A DNA stretch of 64,000 bases from Bacteroidota bacterium. GTDB taxonomy: Bacteria > Bacteroidota > Ignavibacteria > Ignavibacteriales > Ignavibacteriaceae. Every line of letters starts with the position of its first letter. Position 1 is the stretch's first letter. This document shows, piece by piece, positions 45,423 through 55,500 of the stretch. Where the stretch lies: NCBI GenBank assembly GCA_021831685.1, contig JAKBMG010000175.1:1-64000 (forward strand). Direction: 5' to 3'. Made by a program: the position numbers and the translations under genes. The notes below the pieces were generated by a model. The model was not told where the DNA came from, made no database searches, and saw nothing but the letters and a program-made list of their open reading frames with translations.

Positions 45423-47732
45423 TCAATCAAAAAAATTAAGTTGAGTTGAGTTTACAATTTGGTCAAAGGATTGTCCTAGTAAAGTTAGTATTGAATCAGC
45501 AATTGGCTTTAATTGCTTTTCAATATAATGTTGATAATCTATGTCACTGACATCGAGTTCTATAGGAACCGGTCCGCGCTTTGTAATTATATATTCAATA
45601 TATCCGCTGCTAGTACCAATTAGCTTTGCTGCCTTTACTTGCGGCGGAATATTTTTCACATATTGTTCAACATCCTTTCTTAACCTTTTCCGGTAAACAA
45701 GTTTGTCATTGTAGAGACCTTCTAAAAGTTGATTAACAAATTTTCTTACCCATTCTATAATTTCCTCGTTGTTAAATATTTTTTTATAAAGTTCTACCTG
45801 AAAATCTTTTGCAAGACGGGTCCAATCCGAGCGGACAAACTCCATTCCAACAAATTCTAACTTTTCATTTCCATTTTCGGAAAGGAGACCAGCATATCTC
45901 TTTTTAGCGCCGCTGTCACCCCCCCGGGCTTGGGTCAAAATAAATTTGCGATAATATTTTTCATACTCAACTTCAAGATAAGATTTGACCTTGAAATCTT
46001 TCTGTAAAGTTGCAAACCAATACTTATTAAGATCGAGTGCCAAGCTTTTACCCAATGATTCAATATTTATTCCTTCGCTATGATTCAGTTTAACGAACAA
46101 AGAATCCGTGTCACCATAAAGGACTTCATAGCCAATACTTTCAATAAAACTTTTGCTACCAAGCAAAAGCCATTGACCCGTGCCTGTAATAGCTGAAGGT
46201 AAATCCGGATGATAAAATCTACACCCGTAAGAACCCATTACCCCATAAAAACTATTCATTAATATTTTTATTGCCTGAGATAGATGAACATCTTTATTTT
46301 TTTTTGCTTCAGCGCGCTTTGTCATAAGCGTTTCTATAAAGCCGGGAAGGAAATTTTTTGTAGAAGAAAATTTTAACCCTGTTGGAGTAATGATAGTGTC
46401 AGTATCTGATAATAATCGTGATAGCGGATCAATTCTAAAAGTTTGAATAATTGATGGGTACAAACTCTTAAAATCAAGGACAATAACATTATCATATAGA
46501 CCGGGTTTTGGTTCGATAACATAACCGCCTGCGGCGTGTTGTGCTTCTTCAATGTCTTCAACATTAGGAGCTACAAAACCGGCACGATGCATATTTGGAA
46601 GAAAAAAATGATCAAATGCTGCCGTCATCATTCCAAGATGGTCAATTAAAAGACCGGATAACTTAGCACGCTTTACAGAAAGGTCTATCAATCCTGTCTT
46701 TTGGAAAATATCAGTAACAAGCACAGTGTCTTGCAAATTATATTCGGCAAGCTTTTTCTTATCCTCTTTAAAAAGTCGCTCAATTTCTTTAATCTTATTT
46801 TGCTCCGGTTTTATAGTTTTGCCTATACCAAGCAATTCCTTAGCTACAGTATCGAGTTTGAAATCCTCAAAAGAATAGAAAGCGGAGCGTAACGCCGGAG
46901 GCCCATCTATAACAATTCGTCCTGGCAGATATGCAAAATATCCTCCAGAATTTCTTTTCCTTAAAGTTACTTTTGTCTTACCTCTTCCAAGATTAAAAGG
47001 AATTTCGTTTTCCTGAAATTTCTTTTCAAGGAACATTAAATCGAAACCAATTACATGCCAACCAATGATAATATCCGGATCGCATTCTTTGAACCATTCA
47101 AGAAAATTTTGGATAAGATCTTTTTCAGTAGGAAAAAGCTTAAGATAAGCTGGCCTTTTTTTTGTAGTATCACCTATCATGAATACAATTTTCTCATCAT
47201 CCTTACGCGAGGTAACGTGGCAAGCAATTGAATAGAGCGAATTATTTTGCGATCCGGTTTCTATATCTAAAGAAACAATTTTGAACTGAGGATTAGTTTC
47301 GGCTGGTTTAACTTTGGGATTAAGAAAAGAAATAATTTTCCCTCTAGTAATTGTTTCACCGCTCAGATTCACCTGAGCGTTTATAAAGCGTTCCATCAAA
47401 AATCTTCTAGCGGGATCAACATCCGTTTCAAAAGTTAAAATGTTTCTTGATTTGCAAAATTCAGCTGCATTTTTCAATTCTCTCATTGTATTAAAATAAA
47501 GGACATCCGCATCAACGCCGGAAAAGGATTTTAACTTGAGGTTTTTTCTGAAATATCGAACTGTGAGCTCTTCCAGAGATGCTTTGCGGTCGATAAAGAA
47601 AACCGGTTTAACAGTACTAATAATGAATTCCACCGGAATAGAATCATCAGAAATTCCATAGAATTGCAATATGTTTTTCCCCCGTACATCCTGCCATTCA
47701 CTAGTCAAAATAAAAACATTTATGCTTCCCAT
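45423..47732 (-). CDS. polB: Family B DNA polymerase (DNA polymerase II)
   Basis: The exonuclease domain has SLDIETGS near residue 152 and a second acidic motif in IGWHVIGFDL. Polymerase motifs are DFKSLYPSII near 420, KILMNSFYGVMG near 490 and YGDTDSLFV near 539. Size (769 residues) and order match E. coli polymerase II, an SOS-linked repair polymerase with proofreading. I start at ATG 47732, which begins MGSINVFILTSEW as in the family and avoids the 29-base overlap of the track's start with the upstream gene. It lies downstream of a membrane protein on the same strand. Confidence 0.92.
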   Translation of the reverse strand: MGSINVFILTSEWQDVRGKNILQFYGISDDSIPVEFIISTVKPVFFIDRKASLEELTVRYFRKNLKLKSFSGVDADVLYFNTMRELKNAAEFCKSRNILTFETDVDPARRFLMERFINAQVNLSGETITRGKIISFLNPKVKPAETNPQFKIVSLDIETGSQNNSLYSIACHVTSRKDDEKIVFMIGDTTKKRPAYLKLFPTEKDLIQNFLEWFKECDPDIIIGWHVIGFDLMFLEKKFQENEIPFNLGRGKTKVTLRKRNSGGYFAYLPGRIVIDGPPALRSAFYSFEDFKLDTVAKELLGIGKTIKPEQNKIKEIERLFKEDKKKLAEYNLQDTVLVTDIFQKTGLIDLSVKRAKLSGLLIDHLGMMTAAFDHFFLPNMHRAGFVAPNVEDIEEAQHAAGGYVIEPKPGLYDNVIVLDFKSLYPSIIQTFRIDPLSRLLSDTDTIITPTGLKFSSTKNFLPGFIETLMTKRAEAKKNKDVHLSQAIKILMNSFYGVMGSYGCRFYHPDLPSAITGTGQWLLLGSKSFIESIGYEVLYGDTDSLFVKLNHSEGINIESLGKSLALDLNKYWFATLQKDFKVKSYLEVEYEKYYRKFILTQARGGDSGAKKRYAGLLSENGNEKLEFVGMEFVRSDWTRLAKDFQVELYKKIFNNEEIIEWVRKFVNQLLEGLYNDKLVYRKRLRKDVEQYVKNIPPQVKAAKLIGTSSGYIEYIITKRGPVPIELDVSDIDYQHYIEKQLKPIADSILTLLGQSFDQIVNSTQLNFFD

Positions 47733-47736
47733 ATCA

Positions 47737-48606
47737 TTATTTATCTTTGACCATTTTTGTGCCATTAAAGTTTATCAGTTGCTCATTGGTTTTTAGTATT
47801 GAGCCGTTTATTAAATTATAAATTGCAAATAATTCTAATGAAAAAGGAAAGTACCCAAGGTATCCCAAGATAGGCATCTCAAAAATATGGATGATATTCA
47901 CACCCGGTAAAAAATAAATCCACTTAGGGTAGGAAAAATAATTCCACATTTCCCAAAAGAAGGCACAAATCAGTACGCCTATGATTAATGATAGCAACGG
48001 TTTCCAATTACCTGCAGATAAGTAATTAAACAAATTTTTGTTCCCGAGAAGTATGTTTACCGGTTCGATAATTAAATACAAGGAGACCCATATTAAGAAA
48101 TAGAAATAATGAGGCAGCAAAATAATTAAAGACAGCATAACCAAACCGAGTATTAAAAGTGAGTATGAATATTTTTTATCCGGCTTTATTTGTTTAGTAA
48201 TTTTAATTTTGTCAACCCAATCAAAAGTTGCAACTAATTCTGCCGATTCAAAAACAGCAGGCATTACCGTTGAGAAACATAAGGAGGCCAACAAAACAAA
48301 TTGGAAGTCTGAGAAATATTGTCTTCCTTCATAATACCAATTTTGGGTAAAATAATTGAGGGCTTCAAAGAGCCACCAAACAGGGATAGAAATAATAAAT
48401 AGTACAATAAATTTATTCTTATTTCTACTCAAAATTGAGCTTCCTTTGGCAGAATACACTAGAGCATCGACCAGAAGAATAAATCCAAGCCAAAGCGGGA
48501 AGAAAGCCCATTGCGTTCTTAAGCCCGGTACTGACCAGTTCAAAGTCCAAAACAATATCACTAAAAAGGCACCGGCAAAACCTCTGACAGGTAAAATCCT
48601 TTTCAT
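47737..48606 (-). CDS. Integral membrane protein with duplicated WWLFE motif
   Basis: About eight hydrophobic helices in 289 residues. Two halves share a motif: PVWWLFEALNYFTQNWYY near residue 75 and AFFWEMWNYFSYPKW near 210, each with aromatic-(F/W)-E-x-x-N at the helix end. This suggests an internal duplication and a conserved Glu/Asn pair in the membrane, as in small transporters or membrane cyclases. I do not recognise the family with confidence. It lies immediately upstream of polB (4 bases), probably co-transcribed. A start at ATG 48606 is supported by the hydrophobic N-terminus. Confidence 0.7.
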   Translation of the reverse strand: MKRILPVRGFAGAFLVILFWTLNWSVPGLRTQWAFFPLWLGFILLVDALVYSAKGSSILSRNKNKFIVLFIISIPVWWLFEALNYFTQNWYYEGRQYFSDFQFVLLASLCFSTVMPAVFESAELVATFDWVDKIKITKQIKPDKKYSYSLLILGLVMLSLIILLPHYFYFLIWVSLYLIIEPVNILLGNKNLFNYLSAGNWKPLLSLIIGVLICAFFWEMWNYFSYPKWIYFLPGVNIIHIFEMPILGYLGYFPFSLELFAIYNLINGSILKTNEQLINFNGTKMVKDK

Positions 48607-48746
48607 AATTTTTCTCTTAACAAAAAATATAATTTCTTTTGAAAAGATAATTAAAAATCAAAATAATAAAACTTCCATTTCTGTTCTAATAAAATCTTAT
48701 AAAATAAGGGGAGATAAAAGTTAAAAGCGGCAAAGCGATCTGATTG

Positions 48747-49298
48747 CTAATCCCCAAGTTTTTCTTTGAATGCTTTTTCAAATTTTTCAACTTTCGGAGC
48801 AATTACAAAAGCACAATAACCTTGGGAAGGATTTTTTTCAAAGTAATGGCGGTGATATTCTTCTGCAGGATAAAATTTATTGAAAGGAGTAATTTCCGTT
48901 ATAATGGGAGAATTGAACGCACCTGATTTAACAAGTTCATTTTTATAATGTTCTGCTAAATGTTTCTGTTCTTCATTGTGATAAAAAATTACCGAACGAT
49001 ATTGAGTCCCCACATCGGCGCCCTGCCTGTTTAACGTTGTTGGGTCATGAGTTTTCCAAAAAACTTTTAACAACTCAGCATAGGAAATCACATTCGGGTC
49101 GAAAATAATTTGGGATACTTCCGCATGCCCTGTTTTACCAGAGCAAACCTCTTCATAAGATGGATTTGGTACTGAGCCTCCCGAATACCCACTAATCACT
49201 GATTTGACGCCTTTTAATCTTTCATAAATTGCTTCTGAGCACCAAAAACAACCGCTACCAAGAGTAGCAGTTTCTAATTGGATATTTTTCTCGTTCAT
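48747..49298 (-). CDS. msrA: Peptide methionine sulfoxide reductase A
   Basis: The catalytic motif GSGCFWCSEAIY (about residue 15) holds the active-site Cys; GYSGGSVPNPSYEEVCSGKTGHAE and QYRSVIFY are conserved. The 183-residue length is standard. It reduces methionine-S-sulfoxide in proteins using thioredoxin. It lacks a signal peptide, so it acts in the cytoplasm. No MsrB domain or gene is adjacent. Confidence 0.95.
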   Translation of the reverse strand: MNEKNIQLETATLGSGCFWCSEAIYERLKGVKSVISGYSGGSVPNPSYEEVCSGKTGHAEVSQIIFDPNVISYAELLKVFWKTHDPTTLNRQGADVGTQYRSVIFYHNEEQKHLAEHYKNELVKSGAFNSPIITEITPFNKFYPAEEYHRHYFEKNPSQGYCAFVIAPKVEKFEKAFKEKLGD

Positions 49299-49385
49299 AT
49301 AGACTTAAAAAATGTTTAATAAACAATAAAATTCACTCTTAAACAAAATTAAATAAATTTATTTTTGCGTCTAATTCTATTACTT

Positions 49386-50837
49386 TTATTCTTCTTTAAC
49401 AAAGTACCATAGAGTAGCGGAAATAGCAAGAGAGATTGTGCTTACTATAAATATTAAACTTTTATTTGAAGCATTACCAACAGCTTGTCCAACTCCAAAA
49501 CTTGCAACTAACTGAGGCAGAACAACAGCAAGATTAAATAAGCCCATATAAAGTCCCATTTTTGCTTGATCAACCTTTTGTGACATTATAGCAAAAGGCA
49601 GACTAATAGTTGATGCCCAGCCAATGCCAAGAAATGCCATTAACAGATAAATAATAATAGGACTAAATCCAAAGAACAATAATCCTAAATAACCAATCGC
49701 CATGGTTGATATACAAATTGCGTGTGTTTTCGTCCTTCCGATTTTTCTTGTTAAGGGTTCAAGAACAAATGCTGGAAGTATAGCGCCGACAGCATTCAAA
49801 ATTAGAAAACTTATCGAAACTACACGTCCCATTTCTAATTGAAGAGAAGCTGTAGGTGTGACTCCTACTGGAATATTATAGACTTTAAATTGAACATAAG
49901 CGAACATGTAAATGAACATAGTTTGAATTCCGATCCAGGTAAAAGAGTGCGCTGCAAGAATCTTTTTGAACCCAATTGTTCCTGATTCCTTTTCAGACTT
50001 TCCTTTTGAATTTTTCAACAAAACTTTTACAGTAAAGAAAATCGTAATTACAAAGCAGAAGATTTCTACGTAATAATTATTAAATTCAACATGCATTAAC
50101 CGGATAGTTATCGTGTAAACTGCATAAAGCAGAAACCCCCATAACGGTTGAATATTATTTAATATTTCTAAGAAAGAAGTATGGGAATTTTTCACTTCCG
50201 TTTTTTGTAAGTCCTGGCTTTTCAACTCGCGCGGTTCTTCAATAAAAAAAGTTGGGATTATCGACAAAGCAAGTACTAACACTACTCCGGCATAAATCAG
50301 AATATAATTATCCCAAACAGCACCGATAACATAAGCTAAAACGCCAAACGTGCCGGAAATGGTTTGCATCCAGGCATAACCTTTTGTGCGTTCAACACCT
50401 TCGGGAGTAACGTCTGCAATTATAGATCTTGTGGGGTTAAAACTTACATTTATTGCTAGGTCAAGAGTTAAAGCAATGGCAATAGCAACACCTAATATTC
50501 CGTCAAAGCCAAGTGTTTTTGTAATTATATCAATGTTTGGTAGTGCAAGAAGCATTACTGCAGCAAGAAAACCTCCGATTAAAATAAAGGGTCTTCTTCT
50601 GCCATTCCAGAGCCATACTTTATCACTGACTATCCCAATTATAACTTGCCCTAAAATTCCAGCTATCGGACCAGAAGCCCAAACAAGTCCAACGTCTTCA
50701 ATTTGCAAATGATATTTTGTTGTTAGTATCCAGCTTAATGCAGAAATTTGAATAGATAATGCAAAACCCATCGCAGTGGCAGGCAAGCTTAACAAAGAAT
50801 AAAAAGAATTTGTTAATTTTTTTTGAATATTAATCAT
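49386..50837 (-). CDS. MFS sugar transporter (SLC45/GPH-like)
   Basis: Twelve membrane helices in 483 residues. Loop 2-3 carries GIVSDKVWLWNGRRRPFILIGG, the extended DxxxxRxGRRRPF signature of the SLC45-like sucrose/maltose transporter group. A middle cytoplasmic loop separates helices 6 and 7. GAGGAGCT lies just before the ATG. It adjoins a secreted GH13 amylase, so it probably imports maltose or maltodextrins released outside or in the periplasm. Energy is likely the proton gradient. Confidence 0.83.
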   Translation of the reverse strand: MINIQKKLTNSFYSLLSLPATAMGFALSIQISALSWILTTKYHLQIEDVGLVWASGPIAGILGQVIIGIVSDKVWLWNGRRRPFILIGGFLAAVMLLALPNIDIITKTLGFDGILGVAIAIALTLDLAINVSFNPTRSIIADVTPEGVERTKGYAWMQTISGTFGVLAYVIGAVWDNYILIYAGVVLVLALSIIPTFFIEEPRELKSQDLQKTEVKNSHTSFLEILNNIQPLWGFLLYAVYTITIRLMHVEFNNYYVEIFCFVITIFFTVKVLLKNSKGKSEKESGTIGFKKILAAHSFTWIGIQTMFIYMFAYVQFKVYNIPVGVTPTASLQLEMGRVVSISFLILNAVGAILPAFVLEPLTRKIGRTKTHAICISTMAIGYLGLLFFGFSPIIIYLLMAFLGIGWASTISLPFAIMSQKVDQAKMGLYMGLFNLAVVLPQLVASFGVGQAVGNASNKSLIFIVSTISLAISATLWYFVKEE

Positions 50838-50891
50838 AGCTCCTCTTTGTCTAATTATTTGAGTAAGAGAAAAAAATAGCAGCGTTTAAAA

Positions 50892-52736
50892 TCATTTTAT
50901 TAATTGATATATGCCTTCGGAAACGCTTTTGATATTTAATTCATTATATTTCTTCAACTCTAAAGTTTCTCCTGTCAACAAGTTTTTCAAAGTTTTAATA
51001 TTTTTTAATTGATCATTGTACATGGAGAGATTTATTATTTTATCTTTGGCATTATTATTTACTACCACCATTATTTTATCGTCATTAAAATATTTGAAAT
51101 AGACGAAAATATCATTGACAGGCGGAAATTGGGTCAGCTTTCCAAATGATAAAGCTTTATGCTCTGAGCGTAATAAAAGTAATTTATGGACAAAATTATA
51201 AATATCATTTTCATCTTTAGTCCTGCCTTCAGAAGTAAAAGCATCTCGTTTATCAGCAGGAAAACCGCCGGGGAAATCGGCGCGAGCCAAATCATTACTA
51301 TTCCCTCCTTCGATACCTATTTCTGTGCCGTACAATAGTGAAGGTATTCCTCTAGAAGTAAGAAGCAGTGTCAACGCCAATTTAACTTTATTTATATTGC
51401 CATTAGCCTGCAATAAAGCCCTGAGTAAATCGTGGTTATCGATAAATGTAACGAGATTGTCAGGGTTAGGGTAGATAAAATCCTTGGCAAAGTCTTCATA
51501 AACAGCAGAAAGCGAAGATTTACCCCGGAGAAAACTTGAATAAACATCATACGTAGCAAAATCAGTAATCGAGGGCAAATTAGTATCAAATTTTTTGGGA
51601 TAATAGTTGTGACGCTGAAAGGTTGATAGAAAAACGGCATCGCCGGTCCAGATTTCTCCCACAATATTCAACTTTGGATATTGGTCAAGAATTTCTTTAG
51701 CCCAGTTCGCGAGATATCTTTGATCACAATATGCATATGTATCCTCGCGAATTCCATCAACGCCGGAAGATTCAATCCACCAAATTGTATTTTCAATTAA
51801 ATAGTTCGCAAGATAAGGATTGGCTTGATTTAAGTCCGGTAAATAATTTGTAAACCATCCTTCGGTATTAATTTTTATAGTTGAAGAATCACTATGAATA
51901 TCTGAGAAAGCCAATTTATCGTTATTAGTCATCAAGTGATTTTTTACTGAGCCATTGATCCAATCCGGGAAAGGTAAATTTTCAATCCAGGGATGGCTTA
52001 TGCTGATGTGGTTGCTGACATGGTCTAAAATAATTTTCAACCCAAGTTGATGAGCTTCCGCAACAAGTTTAAAATAAAGATTATTTGTTCCGAAACGAGG
52101 ATCAATTTTATATAAATCAGTAGCTGAGTACCCGGCATATCCATAAAAATGTTTAGGCGAATTGTTTTCTATAAGTGGAGTAATCCAAAGAGTAGTAACT
52201 CCTAAATCTTTTAGATATTTAAGATGATTTAGTATACCTTGAATATCCCCACCATGACGGTCAATTGGATTTTTTATATTACATTCGTCACTCATTCCGG
52301 CAATATCATTGTTTAAAGTATCGCCGTCAGAAAACCGGTCCGGCATTATTAGATAAATTACGTCTCCCTGATTAAAGCCTTGATATTTTCCTATTGAAGA
52401 GTTTCTTTTAAGAAATGGATATTCAACGGTCTGAGTGGAATTGTTTTTCGTGAATTTTAATCTATAATTTCCTGGCGTAAGATTCTTTGGAATTTCAATA
52501 TCGACAAAACAATAGAAAGAGCTTTTTGCTTGATGTACTTTAAGGACTTTTACTAAACTATTCTCAAATTTAACGGAAACATCACTTAAATTTTCACCAT
52601 AAACCATCAATTGGATTTTATTTAATTTCATTCCTACCCACCAATTAGGCGGCTCAATTTTATTTATCTTAAGATTTTGTGCGCTAAGTGATCCAAAGCT
52701 AATTAGTAAGATAAAAAACAGTAAATATTTTTTCAT
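50892..52736 (-). CDS. Secreted GH13 alpha-amylase/neopullulanase-like enzyme
   Basis: A signal peptide (1-19, ending LSAQ) is followed by an N-terminal cyclomaltodextrinase-type domain (about 20-115), a GH13 barrel and a small C-terminal domain. Catalytic positions are the nucleophile Asp in DGIREDTYAY near 329, the acid Glu in VGEIWTGD near 360 and the stabilising Asp in FIDNHD near 432; the first conserved region is LDHVSNH. It cleaves alpha-1,4 links in maltodextrins or pullulan. I start at ATG 52736 rather than the preceding TTG. It is upstream of the MFS sugar transporter, 54 bases apart, in one operon. Confidence 0.88.
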   Translation of the reverse strand: MKKYLLFFILLISFGSLSAQNLKINKIEPPNWWVGMKLNKIQLMVYGENLSDVSVKFENSLVKVLKVHQAKSSFYCFVDIEIPKNLTPGNYRLKFTKNNSTQTVEYPFLKRNSSIGKYQGFNQGDVIYLIMPDRFSDGDTLNNDIAGMSDECNIKNPIDRHGGDIQGILNHLKYLKDLGVTTLWITPLIENNSPKHFYGYAGYSATDLYKIDPRFGTNNLYFKLVAEAHQLGLKIILDHVSNHISISHPWIENLPFPDWINGSVKNHLMTNNDKLAFSDIHSDSSTIKINTEGWFTNYLPDLNQANPYLANYLIENTIWWIESSGVDGIREDTYAYCDQRYLANWAKEILDQYPKLNIVGEIWTGDAVFLSTFQRHNYYPKKFDTNLPSITDFATYDVYSSFLRGKSSLSAVYEDFAKDFIYPNPDNLVTFIDNHDLLRALLQANGNINKVKLALTLLLTSRGIPSLLYGTEIGIEGGNSNDLARADFPGGFPADKRDAFTSEGRTKDENDIYNFVHKLLLLRSEHKALSFGKLTQFPPVNDIFVYFKYFNDDKIMVVVNNNAKDKIINLSMYNDQLKNIKTLKNLLTGETLELKKYNELNIKSVSEGIYQLIK

Positions 52737-52805
52737 CAAGGTTTTTTCTCCATTGAAAAGCTCATTTATTTAATTATCTTTTCACCTTTTTTAAGGAACA
52801 TAATT

Positions 52806-52886
52806 ATGAAACTCACCCAAGAACAAAAACCACTCTATATGAGTAGGTCACGTACCCTAGAAATAAGCTTGACTGATGCACAATAA
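52806..52886 (+). CDS. Possible 26-residue peptide
   Basis: AAGGA lies 8 bases before an ATG opening a 26-codon frame (MKLTQEQKPLYMSRSRTLEISL). Nothing supports conservation. It is listed because it has a good ribosome site and is the only signal in the first part of the 458-bp gap between the amylase and smpB; the frame could be chance. Confidence 0.2.
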   Translation: MKLTQEQKPLYMSRSRTLEISLTDAQ

Positions 52887-53123
52887 TTTTATCAATCGAG
52901 TTAAAGAGCGCTTCAAATCAATTTAGAGCCTATTTAGGATATCCTCAAAATGGTATAGATTATTTATATTTACTGAGAAATAATATTAGTTTTTCATTAA
53001 ATTTAATTGAAAGAGGTTTTACAAGATACTACCCTAATAGAGTGATTTTTACCTTTTTCATTGCTCAAATAGATTGATTTTAAGAAAATAGAAAAAACTT
53101 TTTCATCAATAAAATAAAAAATG

Positions 53124-53131
53124 TAACTTTG
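53124..53131 (+). promoter_or_regulatory. -7 promoter element upstream of smpB
   Basis: TAACTTTG matches the Bacteroidota TAnnTTTG element and lies 63 bases before the smpB start. No clear TTTG -33 box is at the right distance, so the call is tentative. Confidence 0.35.
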
Positions 53132-53194
53132 TAGGAGCTTTCCTTGATTTTATTCGACAATAAAAATAATTTTTAGCCCTATTTTTTAGTTCTT

Positions 53195-53650
53195 ATGGAA
53201 AAAGATGAAGAGAAAAATATTACTGTAAATCGAAAGGCAAGATTTGAATACAGTATAATTGAAACGTATGAAGCAGGAATTGTTCTTACGGGCACCGAGG
53301 TTAAATCACTTCGTCAAGGGAAAGCTAATTTAGTTGATAGCTATGGCAATTTGAAAAATGGTGAGGCTTGGTTGGTTAGCGCTCATATAAGTGTATATGA
53401 GCAAGGTAACATAAACAACCACGAACCGACAAGAAGCAGAAAGTTATTATTAAATAGAAAAGAAATTAGAAAGCTTAGCGGTAAAATAAAGGAAAAGGGT
53501 TATACTTTAGTTCCGCTTAGGTTATATTTTAAGAACGGAAAAGTAAAAGTTGAAATGGCGCTTGCCAAAGGGAAAAAAGTTTACGATAAACGCGAAACAA
53601 TTGCGAAAAGAGATTATGAACGAGATAAAGCAAGAAATTTTAAAAATTAA
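53195..53650 (+). CDS. smpB: SsrA-binding protein
   Basis: A 151-residue Smp[30 protein letters not shown] at the start, the central beta barrel, and a Lys/Arg-rich C-terminal tail ([20 protein letters not shown]) that enters the ribosome's mRNA channel. It binds tmRNA and directs it to stalled ribosomes. No tmRNA gene is visible in the window. It is followed 53 bases later by tyrS. Confidence 0.95.
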   Translation: MEKDEEKNITVNRKARFEYSIIETYEAGIVLTGTEVKSLRQGKANLVDSYGNLKNGEAWLVSAHISVYEQGNINNHEPTRSRKLLLNRKEIRKLSGKIKEKGYTLVPLRLYFKNGKVKVEMALAKGKKVYDKRETIAKRDYERDKARNFKN

Positions 53651-53703
53651 AAGTAATTCATCAATTTACTTTTTTATAAATAATCATTGGAGATAAGTAC
53701 GAA

Positions 53704-54921
53704 TTGAAATTCCTCCCTCTCAACGAACAAATGGACCTCATAAAAAGGGGCGCACACGAAATCATACCCGAAGATGAGTTAGTAAAAAAAATAGAAAAAT
53801 CCATAAAAGAAGAAAAACCACTAAAAATTAAACTTGGGTGTGATCCAAGCAGGCCTGATTTACACCTGGGACACTCTGTTGTGCTTAGAAAATTAGGACA
53901 GTTCCAACAACTCGGTCATCAAGCCATATTAATTATCGGAGATTTTACGGGAATGATTGGAGATCCCTCCGGAAGAAATGTAACACGCCCTTCCCTTTCT
54001 CTTGAAGAAACAAGAAAAAACGGAGAATCGTATTTGGAACAAGCTTCTAAAATTTTGAACAAGGAAAAAACTAAGATTGTTTATAACTCAGAATGGCTTA
54101 GTAAAATGAGCTTTGAAGATGTTATAAAACTTTCGTCAAAATATACCGTTGCACGAATGATTGAACGTGATGATTTTACAAAAAGATTTAAGGCGGGAGA
54201 ACCAATTTCTCTTCACGAATTTTTATATCCGCTTGCTCAAGCGATGGATTCTGTTGCGATTTCAAGCGATGTTGAACTTGGGGGAACTGATCAAAAATTT
54301 AATCTTTTGGTCGGTAGAGATATTCAGCGAGAATTTGGAATGGAGCCGCAAGTAATCTTAACGATGCCTCTCATTGTCGGCACAGATGGAATTGAGAAAA
54401 TGAGTAAATCTTATAATAATTATATCGGTATTTCGGATTCTCCACAAGAAATTTTTGGCAAGACACTTTCAATTCCCGATTCTTTAATTTATAATTATTA
54501 TGAGCTTGCCACAGATATTTCGAACGAAGAACTTTTTGATCTCAGAAAGCAATTAAACGATCAGCAAGTTAATCCAAGAGACTTAAAAAGAAAGTTGGCA
54601 AAAACCATAGTTAAAATGTATCACAACGAAAATGCCGCAGTTGAAGCGGAAGCAGAGTTTGATAAAATTTTTATAAGAAAAGAAGTACCCGATGAAATAC
54701 CGGAGATAATCTTAGATAAAGGCGAAACGGAAATCGGAATTTTAGAATTATTAGTGAAAGTAAATTTTGCTTCGTCTAAAGGCGAAGCTCGGAGATTAGT
54801 GGTTCAAGGCGGCGTTACGATTGATGGCAATAAGGTTGACGATATATCGGCAAACATAACCTTGGACAAAGAGCTAATACTAAAAGTAGGGAAAAGAAAA
54901 TTCATTAAATTAAAAAAATAA
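53704..54921 (+). CDS. tyrS: Tyrosyl-tRNA synthetase
   Basis: A class I synthetase with the HIGH-like motif DLHLGHSVVL near residue 57, the tyrosine site GDFTGMIGDPSG, LGGTDQKFN, and KMSKS (EKMSKSYNN) near 232. An S4 RNA-binding domain forms the last 65 residues (FASSKGEARRLVVQGGV). The start is TTG at 53704: GGAG lies 12 bases upstream, no in-frame ATG precedes the conserved KFLPLNEQMDLIKRG stretch, and the next ATG would remove part of it. It charges tRNA-Tyr in the cytoplasm. The arginine decarboxylase gene follows by 20 bases. Confidence 0.94.
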   Translation: MKFLPLNEQMDLIKRGAHEIIPEDELVKKIEKSIKEEKPLKIKLGCDPSRPDLHLGHSVVLRKLGQFQQLGHQAILIIGDFTGMIGDPSGRNVTRPSLSLEETRKNGESYLEQASKILNKEKTKIVYNSEWLSKMSFEDVIKLSSKYTVARMIERDDFTKRFKAGEPISLHEFLYPLAQAMDSVAISSDVELGGTDQKFNLLVGRDIQREFGMEPQVILTMPLIVGTDGIEKMSKSYNNYIGISDSPQEIFGKTLSIPDSLIYNYYELATDISNEELFDLRKQLNDQQVNPRDLKRKLAKTIVKMYHNENAAVEAEAEFDKIFIRKEVPDEIPEIILDKGETEIGILELLVKVNFASSKGEARRLVVQGGVTIDGNKVDDISANITLDKELILKVGKRKFIKLKK

Positions 54922-54941
54922 CTTAGAAAGGAGATGAGAAT

Positions 54942-55487
54942 TTGTATGTTCCATCAAAAATATTTTTTACAAAAGGGGTAGGCAGGCATAAAGAGTATTT
55001 AACCTCTTTTGAACTTGCGCTGAGAAGTGCGGGAATAGAGATCTGCAACCTCGTAACTGTTAGCAGTATATTCCCGACAAATTGCAAGCGCATAACTAAG
55101 GAAGACGGGTTAAAAGAGCTAACTCCCGGACAAATTACTTTCGCGGTAATGGCAAGAAACTCTACAAACGAACCAAATCGCTTAATTGCAGCATCCATCG
55201 GTGTTGCGATTCCGGGAGACAATAATCAATATGGTTATTTATCTGAGCACCATCCGTTCGGAGAGACAGAAAAAGTTGCGGGCGAATATGCAGAAGATTT
55301 AGCTGCCACAATGCTTGCAACCACTCTGGGAGTAGAATTTAATCCCGATACTGATTGGAGCGAAAGAGAAAACATCTATAAAATGTCCGGCAAGATTGTC
55401 CGTTCATTTAATATTACTCAATCCGCGGAAGGCGATAAAAACGGCTTATGGACAACTGTAATAGCCGTTGGTATTTTACTTCCTTAA
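54942..55487 (+). CDS. Pyruvoyl-dependent arginine decarboxylase
   Basis: A 181-residue proenzyme. Self-cleavage at the Ser-Ser bond in VTVSSIFP (about residues 41-42) yields the pyruvoyl group. Other conserved parts are [30 protein letters not shown]-like sequence ([11 protein letters not shown]) and the C-terminal WTTVIAVGI. It makes agmatine for polyamine synthesis. The start is TTG, with AAGGAG 8 bases upstream, which fixes it well. It follows tyrS by 20 bases and precedes the TerC gene by 13 bases. Confidence 0.92.
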   Translation: MYVPSKIFFTKGVGRHKEYLTSFELALRSAGIEICNLVTVSSIFPTNCKRITKEDGLKELTPGQITFAVMARNSTNEPNRLIAASIGVAIPGDNNQYGYLSEHHPFGETEKVAGEYAEDLAATMLATTLGVEFNPDTDWSERENIYKMSGKIVRSFNITQSAEGDKNGLWTTVIAVGILLP

Positions 55488-55500
55488 AAAGGAAATTAGA

